Assembly (NCBI RefSeq): GCF_026262505.1 | Contig: NC_067203.1 | Span: 2,728,001-2,792,000, forward strand | DNA: 64,000 nucleotides | Reading direction: 5' to 3' | From: Trichomonas vaginalis G3 | Taxonomy: Eukaryota > Parabasalia > Trichomonadida > Trichomonadidae | Part shown: positions 47,465 to 57,431 of the stretch, in pieces | Layout: every line of letters starts with the position of its first letter | Numbering within the stretch: the stretch's first letter is position 1 | Notes under the pieces: model-generated | The model's input: only the letters and a program-made list of their open reading frames with translations | What the model was told of the DNA's origin: nothing | Databases searched by the model: none | Program-made: the position numbers and the translations under genes

Positions 47465-47944
47465 ATGGTAAAGCGTTATTTTCCAGTGATAAATAAAACT
47501 AGAATAAGATTACCTCAAGAATTCATAAATTCAACGAATAAGAAATTCATTCATGTTATAAATTTTAGTGTTTTCAGAAAATATGAGTCGATGTCATATT
47601 CATCATCAGGTTATATTTCACTTCATTCAAATTTAGTTCAATCAAACCCATATAATGACCATTTCATAAGATTTTCAGATGGTATTAAAAATGTAATTGA
47701 TAGATTAAAATATGAACAGATTGACAATATCGAATTTTTGGAATTTTGGTTTAAATATCCCGATGGAAAAAAGATTGAAGTTAAAGATAAAGCAGATACT
47801 ATAACAAAAACAATTACAATGACTGATCCAGATAGTGGGGAACAAAAAGAAATAAAACAAACGATAGAAACTGGTGAAAGGTCAATTATTATTGATTATG
47901 ATTCAAAGGATTATTATTCGTTAATGTTAATGCTTGAATATTAA
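47465..47944 (+). CDS. Maverick protein, 159 aa, possibly capsid-associated
   Basis: MVKRYFPVINKTRIRLPQEF start. A longer frame from 47432 overlaps the divergent gene, so 47465 is preferred. It is beta-rich with NFSVFRKYESMSYSSSGYIS and an acidic Thr-rich segment (KTITMTDPDSGEQKEIKQTI). It is divergent from gene 46738-47445 and overlaps the stop of the convergent gene by 3 bp. In lineage 1 the penton-like gene has the equivalent place beside the spike, so this could be its counterpart, but I see no sequence proof. It looks whole. Confidence 0.5.
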   Translation: MVKRYFPVINKTRIRLPQEFINSTNKKFIHVINFSVFRKYESMSYSSSGYISLHSNLVQSNPYNDHFIRFSDGIKNVIDRLKYEQIDNIEFLEFWFKYPDGKKIEVKDKADTITKTITMTDPDSGEQKEIKQTIETGERSIIIDYDSKDYYSLMLMLEY

Positions 47945-48595
47945 ATAGCCTTAACAAAGAATTTTTCAAGTGATATTTTATATTCATCAACTATTTTATT
48001 ATAAATATCATTATATGTTAAATGAAGTTCAGTTGTTGTTCCGTTCTTTGATATCTTAATTGTGCTAATATCCTTTATAGGATTTATTTTTGCAACTGTT
48101 CCGCAGCATGAAACCTCATCATCTATGAAAAATTGAATCTTACGTCTGAATCTTGAACATCACAAAGAATGGCGATAATGTGAATTAATGATTCATAAGG
48201 TAAAATAATTAAACCGATTGGTCAATTAAATTTATTATTGAATCATAATTATCAGTTATGATATCGCGATATATTTTCATTAATTCAGAATTAATGTCTA
48301 TTTTATATGGGTTATCAAGTGGTGCTGGGTATGTTGGATAAGTGGGAATTTCAACAGGTTCTTTACCTGGTTCAGCTAAAATGATTGGGTCTCCATCTTC
48401 TTTATTTTGCTCCTCCTCCTTTTTCGGTAAGTCACGAGTTAATAAATTTGGTTGAGTTGCTGACCTTGTTAATTCAGGACTAACATTAACTTTAACATTT
48501 TGAATAATTCGTGATTTATCATCATTTACATTATAACCAACCGTAATCTCTGCTTTTGCGTTTGTGTTCTTTTGACTTGTGAAACGTCTTCTCAT
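47941..48595 (-). pseudogene. Conserved capsid-module gene with CCG motif, broken (outer element)
   Basis: It begins MRRRFTSQKNTNAKAEITVG, with a Pro-rich middle (EPVEIPTYPTYPAPLDNPYK) and a later DDEVSCCGTV segment. Homologous to 20930-21625 and 60866-61426. Unknown function. Broken, about two breaks. Confidence 0.55.
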
Positions 48596-48679
48596 TTATA
48601 ATTGAATAAAAAAAAGAAAAATATATTTAAAGTTTTATTTAGTTGTTACGGTAATATCCCAAGGTTCCTCCTTGTTTGC

Positions 48680-49579
48680 TTATACTTTCTTTGTAACTGC
48701 ACCAATTATGTTATTGATAATGGTTTGAGTTTCTTCCAGTCTTATTTTATCATTTACAATATCTTTAATCATTTCATTACATGCATTCTTAAAACCATCC
48801 GATTTTTCTAATTTACGTCTATCACTTTCTTTAATTAAATCAAAGTTATAACCTTGTTGAGAATAAAGTGGTTTCTTTATCAATTCCTTGAACGCTTCTG
48901 AAAGTGAAGATGAAGAAATTCTTGCCACTTGAATTGGTTTAAATTCTGCTTTCATTGCTTCTTTCTGTTCATTGAACACTGGATCGAATAAAGCAACTTT
49001 AAAGAATTTCTTAGCTGGAATTTCATGTCTTAAATTTGCATATTGACCATCAAACTGATTAACATATCGTGGTAATCCATCCGGTCCCTCTTCAATAGCG
49101 TTTAATTCTTCATTGAAATAAGAATATGGATTATGACGGTATGAAAGAATTGGTCCATCTTTACTGTCTCCGATATGTTGTTTAACAGCTTTTCCATTTT
49201 CATCAAATTGCAAAGGATAACATTCATTATATGCTTTACGTTTAGGATAATCCGTCATTGTTAATTTATACCCATTTATGACTTTAATATTTCCTTGACC
49301 ATCAGTAACAAAGACTTCATTTATTCCATCAGGCTTTCCATTTGGTCCTGTAATGTCTGCTTCATGTGCTTCCCAATTTGGTCCATGACGTTTGGCATAT
49401 GCTTGAGCTTCTGGTAATGTTAAAACGTTTCTCATTTGTTTAACATCCTTTTGAAGACCGGCAACAATGTGGACTAATTCTTTCATTCCGTCTGGAACTT
49501 TCATAGTTCTATTATATGCACCCTTTTTGTTTGTTCCTTGTTTTAATGGAACCTGTAGAAGATTTGCAATTTCTGTCAT
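48680..49579 (-). CDS. Maverick virion protein, 299 aa, unknown
   Basis: Starts [20 protein letters not shown]. Globular and hydrophilic with a Pro/Tyr-rich middle ([33 protein letters not shown]) and a helical C-terminus. It lies between the ATPase and the CCG-motif gene, in the capsid block. It may be the counterpart of the globular C-terminal part of the large lineage-1 protein, but this is only suggested by position. It looks whole. Confidence 0.5.
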   Translation of the reverse strand: MTEIANLLQVPLKQGTNKKGAYNRTMKVPDGMKELVHIVAGLQKDVKQMRNVLTLPEAQAYAKRHGPNWEAHEADITGPNGKPDGINEVFVTDGQGNIKVINGYKLTMTDYPKRKAYNECYPLQFDENGKAVKQHIGDSKDGPILSYRHNPYSYFNEELNAIEEGPDGLPRYVNQFDGQYANLRHEIPAKKFFKVALFDPVFNEQKEAMKAEFKPIQVARISSSSLSEAFKELIKKPLYSQQGYNFDLIKESDRRKLEKSDGFKNACNEMIKDIVNDKIRLEETQTIINNIIGAVTKKV

Positions 49580-49620
49580 GTTTAATTATAAATAAAAAAT
49601 AAAAATTAATTATAAAAAAG

Positions 49621-50448
49621 TTATTCGAATTTAATGGAACCTTTATTTAAATCAACTATTATTTTACCATGTTCTCCTAATTGTTGATATTGTGTGTAAA
49701 GTTCATTAATGCTCATTGGTAAATTCACTTGATAAAGCATAACATTCAACTGTTGACGACTAAAACCACTGAAAATGAAAAGGGTGGACAGGTTTGATTT
49801 AATGTTTGTGCTTAATGCTTTAAAGTATTGAACAGCCATAAAGAATGAACACTGAATGTGTCGACATTGAGTTAATAATTGATTAAAATATGATTTCTCA
49901 TTAGTTATTAGTTTTGATTTCACGGCATCATCTAGAAAAATTAGTGAATGCAAAAATTCTTTATCAAAATTTGAAATAGAAAGTGTTTCAAATAATTCGT
50001 CCCTTTGTTTATCAATAATTTTATCCTCTAATCCTTGCTTCTTGATTGTATTATATAACTCTTTATACATTAAAAAGTTTTTCAAATAATCTTCCGCTTC
50101 TTCTTGTGATAAATAAATAATTGGAATTTTTATTAAATGCTTTAATGATTCAAATGTATCATCTGAAGGTGAACCTGAACGGTTGATATAAATTAACACA
50201 TGAGAATAAGGTGAAGTGTTAGCAATAATGATAATTTGTTTTAATATCGTTAATGTTTTACCTTTATTTTGTTTACCAATTGCTGCAGTGATTGAATTTA
50301 AGTAACATTCAGAATATGGAATTTTCATTAATTTTTCCTTAGATAGAGCATTTTTATTATCACTCAATGCTTCATTAATCATATCATCTATGTATGTATT
50401 ATATACTCCTGTTAATTCTTCATAAGGGGTGGATGAATTGAAATCCAT
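49621..50448 (-). CDS. A32-type genome-packaging ATPase (outer element)
   Basis: 275 residues from MDFNSSTPYEELTGVYNTYI, after ATTTTTGATTAAATG. Walker A is AAIGKQNKGKTLTILK (about residue 58), Walker B is SLIFLDDAV and a conserved Gln lies in FFMAVQYFKAL. The FtsK/HerA-like enzyme would pump element DNA into capsids. It is directly downstream of the major capsid gene, the usual Polinton pairing. It looks whole. Confidence 0.8.
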   Translation of the reverse strand: MDFNSSTPYEELTGVYNTYIDDMINEALSDNKNALSKEKLMKIPYSECYLNSITAAIGKQNKGKTLTILKQIIIIANTSPYSHVLIYINRSGSPSDDTFESLKHLIKIPIIYLSQEEAEDYLKNFLMYKELYNTIKKQGLEDKIIDKQRDELFETLSISNFDKEFLHSLIFLDDAVKSKLITNEKSYFNQLLTQCRHIQCSFFMAVQYFKALSTNIKSNLSTLFIFSGFSRQQLNVMLYQVNLPMSINELYTQYQQLGEHGKIIVDLNKGSIKFE

Positions 50449-50472
50449 TTAATCAAAAATAAATTTATAATT

Positions 50473-52113
50473 TTAAACATTTCTATTCATCAATATTTCA
50501 TCATATGAACTTCTATACTGTGGTGGTGTACCTGTTGGATGATATTTCAAACCTTCGTCCGGTGTCCATGTCCAATATGTAGTCCTAGTAAACCAAACCT
50601 GAGGAGGATTTGTCACCTTTGAACAGTAAGTGTCATTTACACCCTGAATGATTGGATAAGCTTTCACTTGTACTGTAACTTGTGAGTTGAAAGTTTCTAA
50701 TCCATCAAAGAATATACCCGCTCCATCACGTTGAACTGGAATAGTGCATAAGAATGAAGTTTGGTCTTTCCATGTTCTAGCTAATGGCGTACCATTATCA
50801 TCATTCAGTGGTCTAGTTAATGAGTCCTCGTATTCTTCTGTGCATTCATTCACTCCATCTAAATCAGAAGCTTGAAGCATACGTGTAAAGAATATGTCAC
50901 CCACTGTGGTCATCGCTTGATCGGGGAAGTTTCTGGAATCTATAGTGACCTGAAGACCTCGAAGCATTGGATTTTCTAAAACCGTTCTTTGCATTGCATT
51001 CTTCGGAAATGCTAACACAACATCTGTAACATTATGAAGAGCGTATGAGAAATCAGAACTGATACCTTCAGGAGTGATGCAACCTCCATTTAGTGAACGA
51101 ACGTCAATATGTTGAGCTGGAATCATGAATGGATCTTCCTTACTGAATAAACGTGGTATTGCTTTAATTGATTCTTCAATTAAACCGTATCCTGGTGTAA
51201 TGCATTTATCCTCTAAAACTTCCATCTTTGTGCATGAAATAATAACGTCTTCAACTGTTGCGTCAGCAGATGTAGCGGCTAAGCTTGTAATTAATTTTGC
51301 AGGAAGTCCGATTTGTTGGAATTTGCGATCATATTTATAAACATGATTCATAATCTTTTCATAATTTTCATCAGTTATCTTTTCATAAACGTAATTTTGT
51401 AAATCAGCAACTCTTAACGGGTCAACCTGACAAAATACTAAAGTATCCCTGAAAACATAATATTTCAAAATGATTTCACCAAATGATTTGGGATAATCAT
51501 CGAACGCCTGAAATGCTAACAAATCATTTACCGGAATAATCATATCAAAAGTGACATCAACTTCTTCATTTGCTTTAGTGAAAACTTCTGAAGGGTCAAT
51601 ATATTTTCCACATACTGAGTTATCATATTTTTGAACATTATTATATAACGAATGAACAAACTTTTTAACTTTCCTTTCTGATTTTGGTTTATATGTTGCA
51701 AATGCGAAAGATTCACGGGCGCAATCCATCTGAAGATAACCGGCATCACCTCTTTCGGTTTCTACTTCTAATTGTTTAAAGCTTTGATTTGATGATTTAT
51801 AACCAACGAATAAACGCATGCATTTAAAAGCGGCATCACATGTGAAAGCTTTATTTGAAACTAGAGTTGCTTTAACTTTGCGTTTAATATATGTGTCACC
51901 TAATTGATTCACATCATGAGCCGGATTTGTAATTCTTAAATGAGTTTGTTTATCATCAAAATATGGAGTATCAGAGTCATAGCATGAACTTTCAAGTTCT
52001 CTATAATATCTTCTACCGTCATTCTTTGCGAATATTTCATTTATCTTTTCAAATGAATGAAACACATTTCCATTAATTGGTTTAGTGTTTGGCACTAAAT
52101 AGTTAGTCGTCAT
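50473..52113 (-). CDS. Maverick major capsid protein
   Basis: 546 residues from MTTNYLVPNTKPINGNVFHS, after TTTTTATTTCATCATAAATG. It is beta-rich throughout, with strands such as FTCDAAFKCMRLFVGYKSSN, EVDVTFDMIIPVNDL, ITPEGISSDFSYALHNVTDV and QVTVQVKAYPIIQGV. Length, position beside the packaging ATPase and pairing with the similarly placed lineage-1 gene point to the double-jelly-roll major capsid protein. The fold is inferred and not proven from sequence. It looks whole. Confidence 0.7.
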   Translation of the reverse strand: MTTNYLVPNTKPINGNVFHSFEKINEIFAKNDGRRYYRELESSCYDSDTPYFDDKQTHLRITNPAHDVNQLGDTYIKRKVKATLVSNKAFTCDAAFKCMRLFVGYKSSNQSFKQLEVETERGDAGYLQMDCARESFAFATYKPKSERKVKKFVHSLYNNVQKYDNSVCGKYIDPSEVFTKANEEVDVTFDMIIPVNDLLAFQAFDDYPKSFGEIILKYYVFRDTLVFCQVDPLRVADLQNYVYEKITDENYEKIMNHVYKYDRKFQQIGLPAKLITSLAATSADATVEDVIISCTKMEVLEDKCITPGYGLIEESIKAIPRLFSKEDPFMIPAQHIDVRSLNGGCITPEGISSDFSYALHNVTDVVLAFPKNAMQRTVLENPMLRGLQVTIDSRNFPDQAMTTVGDIFFTRMLQASDLDGVNECTEEYEDSLTRPLNDDNGTPLARTWKDQTSFLCTIPVQRDGAGIFFDGLETFNSQVTVQVKAYPIIQGVNDTYCSKVTNPPQVWFTRTTYWTWTPDEGLKYHPTGTPPQYRSSYDEILMNRNV

Positions 52114-52183
52114 TTATGATGAAATAAAAAAATCAAAATTAAAAGATGAAAATGAATTTTTAATTTTAATGAAATAATCAACT

Positions 52184-52396
52184 ATGGCGGCAGGATTCTT
52201 TAAAAAGTTATGGGATAAAGTAAAAAGAGGAGCGCATAAAGTTTGGGAAACAAAGAAGAAAGGAGCAAATTGGATATTTAAGAATAAAGAAGCAATTAGT
52301 GACGTTGCAGAACAAATAGCACCTAATGTTCCGGTAAGGGAAGTATTAAATAAAGGAGATAAAGTTTATCAAAGACTACAACCGATACTAAGATAA
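52184..52396 (+). CDS. Minor capsid-like peptide, 70 aa
   Basis: MAAGFFKKLWDKVKRGAHKV start, followed by KKKGANWIFKNKEAISDVAE. Basic amphipathic helix. The first ten residues are shared with the convergent neighbour 52421-52657, so both derive from one N-terminal module. Probably a virion-internal membrane- or DNA-binding peptide. It looks whole. Confidence 0.55.
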   Translation: MAAGFFKKLWDKVKRGAHKVWETKKKGANWIFKNKEAISDVAEQIAPNVPVREVLNKGDKVYQRLQPILR

Positions 52397-52420
52397 AAAT
52401 AATATTTATTTATTTTTCCA

Positions 52421-52657
52421 CTACTTTCCTCCTATTTTATTAAGTATTCCTTCAGCAATTCCACCAACTGCGTTACCTGCTTGTGCTCCCATCGCTGGAT
52501 TACCTGCTTTAGCACCTAATACTCCACCTATGATAGTTCCTGCCGTTTTCGCTACTGGTGCCAAAAAGTTTGCAATGGGTTTAATAATCTTTTGATGAAC
52601 CCAACTTGCAGCTTTCTTAATTCCTTCCCATAACTTTTTAAAGAATCCTGCCGCCAT
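52421..52657 (-). CDS. Minor capsid-like Gly/Ala-rich peptide, 78 aa
   Basis: MAAGFFKKLWEGIKKAASWV start, then a small-residue hydrophobic stretch (APVAKTAGTIIGGVLGAKAG) that could span a membrane. The design recalls adenovirus-type lytic and core peptides. Its beginning is duplicated in the rearranged fragment at 29714-29804. It looks whole. Confidence 0.55.
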   Translation of the reverse strand: MAAGFFKKLWEGIKKAASWVHQKIIKPIANFLAPVAKTAGTIIGGVLGAKAGNPAMGAQAGNAVGGIAEGILNKIGGK

Positions 52658-52723
52658 TTCTGATTTAATATTAATTAAAAAATATATTTCATCACTTATA
52701 TTCTAATTTTTATTTAATGATAA

Positions 52724-53098
52724 ATGAAACCGATTTTAAAAATAAATGAAACAGAGGAGGAAGAAATAAGTGAAGATGTTCAAAATAAAATAAACATTGT
52801 TAAACCCATTACTGAAACAAAAATTTTTTCATCTGTTGAAGAATTTAATGACTATTATGCTAATAATAAAAAATTATTTGAAGAATTGACAACATGTAAA
52901 TTGAATAAAATGTTTAAAGTTGATGGATTCAAAATTTCAAAAATAAAAGGTGTTGTTAGTTTGAAATCTATTCCTCAATCAAGAATCACCGCATTAATGA
53001 AAATTGATGATTTAACAAAAAGAATAGAAATTATTGAAGAAAGAATAAATCAAATAATTGATATCATAAATCATGACTCGTTGAGCCCGGGTCCTTAA
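52724..53098 (+). CDS. Terminal coiled protein (outer element, right copy)
   Basis: 124 residues, MKPILKINETEEEEISEDVQ start, near-copy of 29341-29646. The C-terminal coiled coil (RIEIIEERINQIIDIIN) is present here. It ends 4 bp inside the convergent terminal gene. The leader is TTTTTATTTAATGATAAATG. It looks whole. Confidence 0.55.
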   Translation: MKPILKINETEEEEISEDVQNKINIVKPITETKIFSSVEEFNDYYANNKKLFEELTTCKLNKMFKVDGFKISKIKGVVSLKSIPQSRITALMKIDDLTKRIEIIEERINQIIDIINHDSLSPGP

Positions 53099-53574
53099 AG
53101 TCCATCACTGAGTTCAAGGTTATATTCATCAAATATTTCATTATTAAATGCAACTTCTGCTAGTTTATTTATTTTTTCAATACGATCATTTGAAAGTCTA
53201 TCGTTTAATTTTTTCTGAAGTTTTTCATTTTCTAGTTCTGAAACTTTATTTGGATGATATTTAAACCCGTTAAATTCTTTTTCCTCAGTTTTGATCATTA
53301 ATTTACAAAGAACTTTTGTGGTTGGAATTCGTTTAAACCATTTATCATTAATATTTGTTATAAATTCAATATTCGGAATTAATTCCCAAATTTTTGCATT
53401 TTCAATTAATTTATTATCAATTGCAAAAGCAATAGGTTTAATATTAAACTTACCTTTATAATATAAACTTTCTACATAATCATCGAAATAAACATCTACT
53501 TGTTTAACATTTTCAAGAATTGGTGAAAGAGCATCCATTAATTGATTGACGGTTACGAATCTTGATCCACTCAT
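53095..53574 (-). CDS. Terminal conserved Maverick protein (outer element, right copy)
   Basis: 159 residues, MSGSRFVTVNQLMDALSPIL start, about 70% identical to 28804-29277 and related to 18505-18924. Its leader, read in reverse, is TTTATTTTTTTAATTCGTAA then GAAAATG, the same sequence now stranded at 3380-3407 by the inner insertion. It looks whole. Confidence 0.6.
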   Translation of the reverse strand: MSGSRFVTVNQLMDALSPILENVKQVDVYFDDYVESLYYKGKFNIKPIAFAIDNKLIENAKIWELIPNIEFITNINDKWFKRIPTTKVLCKLMIKTEEKEFNGFKYHPNKVSELENEKLQKKLNDRLSNDRIEKINKLAEVAFNNEIFDEYNLELSDGL

Positions 53575-53610
53575 TTTCTTACGAATTAAAAAAATAAATT
53601 ATTCATAAAT

Positions 53611-54208
53611 GTCAGAAGAAAATATTTAAATAAATTATTTAAATTTTTTTACTCTATTCAAGAATTTTATTTTTGATATAACTCATTGAATTCAAAATTT
53701 TTTAAAAAATTGACACCATATTTGGAATCTATGCAAAAATATATTCTTTTTATTAATGATAATATAGGAATTGTAGGAATAAAAACTTTTTATAAATTAT
53801 TCATAAATTTTTAAAATCTGCTATTCGGAAGTATGTTCAAAAATCATTCAATTATGTGAGAATTCTTACGATTACAAAAAAGGTCACACAACCCGCACTC
53901 ATATACTACTTTTTTTAACATAAAACATAAGTATGCTGAGATCTTGTGGTTTTAAAAGAACATCTAACAAATGATCAAAGGTTAACATATAACAAACATT
54001 AGATTAAAGTTTATCAAAGATTCATAATAAAATAATTAAATTCTTCTATATAAGTCATTGTAAAGACAGCAAGTCATTGTACATTTGTTGAAATGATTTT
54101 GAATCTGAAACAAATGTAAATTTAAAATAATAATAAAATTCATGATTTTAAATAGAGCTTTTATAAACAAAATAAGCATTAGTATAGTCTTAATATATAG
54201 ATAGAGAT
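53611..54208. other. AT-rich intergenic spacer
   Basis: No gene seen. Plain AT-rich host-like sequence between the Maverick end and the 3' end of the ABC1-like gene. I did not find a clear copy of left-flank sequence that would serve as target duplication of the outer element. Confidence 0.5.
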
Positions 54209-55684
54209 TTATGGTACATCAACCCGGAAATATCTTTTGAAAAATTGTTGGTAAATGAAAGCAGAAATTCCGCTTCCAACAAGTCTCGAAGCAAATGGAA
54301 CAACCGGCCAATTTGAGTTAGTTTGGTTCCTAATTCCACTGATTCCTGTAAGTCCTTCAGCGAAAGCGAACATCTGAGGTGTATGATGCTTAAGAACCTC
54401 TTTAAAGGCCATTCCTGTGTTCCCTTCCATGGCGCTTCGTTGAATTGTATGAATATTGTAACATAATGCTGTTGCGCAGCGCTCAGCAAGTGGTTGTTGC
54501 TTGGAGCTAACAGCACTGGTCATCAGTATTATGTTCATAAGGTCGTCCTTGTCGAAATCTGTAATAGGATGGTACCTTTCAAGGGCGATTTTGCCATTTC
54601 CGAACAAAATATTGCTCTTATCAATATTGGGAACAACAACGCTATGTCTAAAGAACATAGATGAGAAGAATTCTGTCAAATTATAACCAATAGATTTTGT
54701 TATCGGTAATTGGCTGATGGCTGGAGGCTGTCTGGAGGTAACTAGAATATTGTCTCCGCTCAGTTCAGTGTTTGGAACTGGAATTGTTACTGGTAAATTT
54801 AATCTTTCGACTTGAGCAACGATTTCTTCGAAATTCGATTCTGGATCGATACCAAGTTTCTCAATGAGCTTCATTCTTGCGGAAATTTCTTTAGAAATAT
54901 TCCATGAGAACCTGTTGATGAAAGAATTATATAAATCTCTCTGAATTTTCATGAACGGAAGGATGTTAAGCGGTATCTGTAAGAGTCTGAATGGTATCAA
55001 ATCGATTTTTCTCATTCTGTCAACGTTGGGAGGTATAATTGTGATAGTTACTGGAATTCCGTTTCTTAAAACGCCATCCCTCTTAATAATGGAAGGAGAA
55101 GCGGAAAGAGTAGCTGATATTTCGCGGAATATATTGAAAAAATCATAACCTGTCTGCTTCCTGAAGAGTTCTTTGATTGTTGAAACTGGATATTCATTCA
55201 AAGTAAGGTGATTTGACTTCTTGCATACTGGATAACTCGTTGTGATTGCAGTAAGCGCAGCAATTTTAGCATTTGGTGGAAGCGAAAGTAAACTTTTTGC
55301 GATGAACTGATGAATCTCTTCATAAACACCTCCATTCAATCTTAAAGTCATCATTAATCTTGTATAAAATCTTTGTGTGGCTGCAGCATCATTGAAAATG
55401 GTCGAATTTGGCATTAATTTGTTGGCTAACTTACTAAATACAATATCGGTCGCTGAATAGCCTAACGTTGTTGTAAATCTACTAATATGGAATACACCGG
55501 CAAATAATTGACGTATCAAATAGCTTGAGTCTTTGCCTCCAATGATCCACCAACCAAGATTTCCAGTGGAAACCGCAGATAATCCGTCAATCGCTTTATC
55601 ATTGAGAAGCTTGTTCTTTCGAGTGAAAGTATCAATAAAATAAAATCTGCCAAAATGGAATAATTGATTCTTCAAAAAATTCAT
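54209..55684 (-). CDS. Divergent ABC1/UbiB (ADCK)-like protein, probable pseudokinase
   Basis: 491 residues from MNFLKNQLFHFGRFYF. An ATG 129 bp upstream would add a hydrophobic stretch but overlaps the neighbouring gene. The order of segments follows the ABC1/ADCK atypical kinase family: GGVYEEIHQF (canonical KxGQ region), REISATLSASPSI (Ala-rich loop region), RNGIPVTITIIPP (VAVKVQ region), FRHSVVVPNIDKSNILF (HADPHPGN region) and PITDFDKDD (LLDFG region). Several catalytic positions of the family (the VAVK lysine and the HAD/PGN catalytic loop) are not conserved, so it is probably non-catalytic. Family members act in mitochondria-type organelles on quinone or lipid metabolism. A hydrogenosomal place would be a guess. 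Confidence 0.5.
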   Translation of the reverse strand: MNFLKNQLFHFGRFYFIDTFTRKNKLLNDKAIDGLSAVSTGNLGWWIIGGKDSSYLIRQLFAGVFHISRFTTTLGYSATDIVFSKLANKLMPNSTIFNDAAATQRFYTRLMMTLRLNGGVYEEIHQFIAKSLLSLPPNAKIAALTAITTSYPVCKKSNHLTLNEYPVSTIKELFRKQTGYDFFNIFREISATLSASPSIIKRDGVLRNGIPVTITIIPPNVDRMRKIDLIPFRLLQIPLNILPFMKIQRDLYNSFINRFSWNISKEISARMKLIEKLGIDPESNFEEIVAQVERLNLPVTIPVPNTELSGDNILVTSRQPPAISQLPITKSIGYNLTEFFSSMFFRHSVVVPNIDKSNILFGNGKIALERYHPITDFDKDDLMNIILMTSAVSSKQQPLAERCATALCYNIHTIQRSAMEGNTGMAFKEVLKHHTPQMFAFAEGLTGISGIRNQTNSNWPVVPFASRLVGSGISAFIYQQFFKRYFRVDVP

Positions 55685-55724
55685 TGGAAAATTGATTTTT
55701 GACAATGTAAAATTATTTTGTAAA

Positions 55725-55982
55725 TTAATGACAAAAATGATTAAAACGGTTTTGACAAGGCATAGTGGCTGAAGAGAATTCGGTGAGGGTACCATACTGA
55801 ATGGGTTCTCCATTCTTCATCCCTCGGGAAAGTCCCCAGACAGTTAGCATAAAGTGCAGGCCGTGATGGTGACCAATGACTTCGCTGGGTTTAAAGACCT
55901 TGTCGTTGTGCATGTCTGCTCGTAGAGTTATCGAATTGGGTTCTTCGGAATCTACCACAATGGGGCTCACTCCTTCAGCCAT
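55725..55982 (-). CDS. Small unknown host gene, 85 aa
   Basis: Starts MAEGVSPIVVDSEEPNSITL and contains HHHGLHFMLTVWGLSRGMKN. It ends 40 bp before the start of the ABC1-like gene on the same strand. Base composition is less AT-rich than the Maverick genes and fits host coding sequence. I do not recognise it. It could be a gene remnant. Confidence 0.35.
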   Translation of the reverse strand: MAEGVSPIVVDSEEPNSITLRADMHNDKVFKPSEVIGHHHGLHFMLTVWGLSRGMKNGEPIQYGTLTEFSSATMPCQNRFNHFCH

Positions 55983-56156
55983 TATCACCTTTTTTTTAAT
56001 TTTAGAGGCCAATTGCAATCTTTTTTTTTATATTTTATTATTTTTTGAATATTCGTTTTATGAGCTGATCTCAAAAAATTACATGAGTTAATGAAAAGTT
56101 TGTATTTAATCAACAAAGTTTTTGGGAATAATAAGTCATGGTCGCTCGGATTTCGA

Positions 56157-56735
56157 TTACTCTTCGCCTTCTGGCTTTGTAGGAATAAGTCTGTACTCTG
56201 GTGGAACTTCATCTTCTGTGTAAAGTCTGTCGGAGAAGTAAATCCGGCGGACACGGCAATTAGCGAAAACTGAAACTCTGAGTGTTTCTATGTAGTTTGT
56301 ACCATAGGCACGGCGAGTGAAATCGCTCAAGTTGAACTGAATTTGGTTCCAACCTGGGTCGAGTCTCATTGGAAGTGTGCAAACGAATGGTTTAACACGT
56401 GTTTTAGATTGGAAATTGGAGGCGCGGAAACGACGTCTCATGTTCATATCATCGAGAACTTGGATTTCGAATGTGAAGTATTTCTTGAGATATTTAAGAA
56501 CTAAAACCAAGAAAGGAAGCTTAATAGCAAGCTCTTCCTTTGGGTCTATTGGGCATGTGATATATGTGTTATTAACTGTTGTGCTAACAATTTCGAGAAC
56601 GCAAGAACGGATATCTGGATCTGTAAGTCTTTTAATATAGCCATTTTCAACGTGCTGCTCCCAAATGCTTAATGGCTTGGAACCAACGGAATAGAAAAGG
56701 TTCAAGAAACCTGCCTGGTATTTATCTCTGAACAT
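56157..56735 (-). CDS. Cilia- and flagella-associated protein 20 (CFAP20/BUG22)
   Basis: 192 residues that match the highly conserved CFAP20 family almost throughout: [94 protein letters not shown] and [24 protein letters not shown]20 is an axonemal inner-junction protein needed for normal flagellar beating, which fits a flagellated protist. The length matches the family. Single exon and apparently whole. The third Maverick begins about 300 bp upstream of its start. Confidence 0.95.
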   Translation of the reverse strand: MFRDKYQAGFLNLFYSVGSKPLSIWEQHVENGYIKRLTDPDIRSCVLEIVSTTVNNTYITCPIDPKEELAIKLPFLVLVLKYLKKYFTFEIQVLDDMNMRRRFRASNFQSKTRVKPFVCTLPMRLDPGWNQIQFNLSDFTRRAYGTNYIETLRVSVFANCRVRRIYFSDRLYTEDEVPPEYRLIPTKPEGEE

Positions 56736-57029
56736 TCAAGTTTGAATATAATAACGTTTTTTGTTTGCTTTGACGAATAGCAACTTTACAATTTTACATT
56801 GTCAAAAAATGCTTTATGAAGTTTTTGGAGCATATTTCCTATAATTTGATACAGATATATGCAAATCAAATAAATAACAAAGATAAATAGAATCAGTTTA
56901 ATTGAATATCAAATTGATAAGGAAATAACTTAGAGTAATGATATAGCACTATTTAAATATATTTTTGGGAGATAACTTGATTAAACATAAATACTGACAA
57001 TGTGTTGTCTGAAATATATTTAAAAACCT
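56736..57029. other. CFAP20 upstream region
   Basis: About 300 bp of AT-rich host sequence between the CFAP20 start and the presumed Maverick end. Read on the CFAP20 strand, TTCAAACTTGA lies just before the ATG. This is a weak candidate initiator of the trichomonad TCA type, not a consensus one. Confidence 0.35.
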
Positions 57030-57431
57030 TAGGGCTGTACAAAATCGAGGAAAACATTGCCGTGCGGTAATATAGGGTCAAAAAAATCGCGCCTCGGCGG
57101 CTCCGCCACCTCGGCACTATTAAGTGCGCATTATATTTAATATAGTTAGTATACATATTTTCAGTACGGTGGCACTGCGCGCCATCTTACTGAAGATATG
57201 TCAATCTGACACTTTACAAAACCACTAACGTATATTTTACATCACAGATGTAATATTTCTAATAACCTTAAACTATTTCTGCCACGTAAAGTATTTATCA
57301 CATAAACCACCTCATCTCATCTCTCTGTACGTTATATATTGTGCGCAGGTCATTGCCCATGGCAACTCCCCACGACACAATGCACGTGCATGAAAAAATA
57401 AACGTTCTCACTAACGTTCACACTAACGTTC
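57030..57431. repeat. Probable terminal region of third Maverick
   Basis: About 400 bp without a gene, less AT-rich than the flank. It has small palindromes (GGCGGCTCCGCC near 57105; arms TTCAGTACGGTGGC/GCCATCTTACTGAA near 57159-57195) and short AACGTTCTCACT repeats near 57403-57437. It is probably one terminal inverted repeat, but the other end is outside the window, so this cannot be tested here. Confidence 0.45.

Larger units (their letters stand above)
3370..53610. mobile_element. Outer Maverick/Polinton (lineage 2), host to two other Mavericks
   Basis: The outer element is present in pieces: about 3370-3407, 28798-29804 and 33443-53610. Its two end regions are inverted copies of each other. 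28804-29740 matches 52640-53574 in reverse (same two genes and the start of a third), and the leader at 3374-3407 matches the reverse of 53575-53605. Its parts are DNA polymerase B, integrase, primase-helicase, packaging ATPase, major capsid protein, minor capsid-like peptides and spike. It is broken, with roughly twenty breaks apart from the two insertions. The exact outer ends and target duplication are not resolved, and the left end could lie further out near 2.7 kb. Confidence 0.75.
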
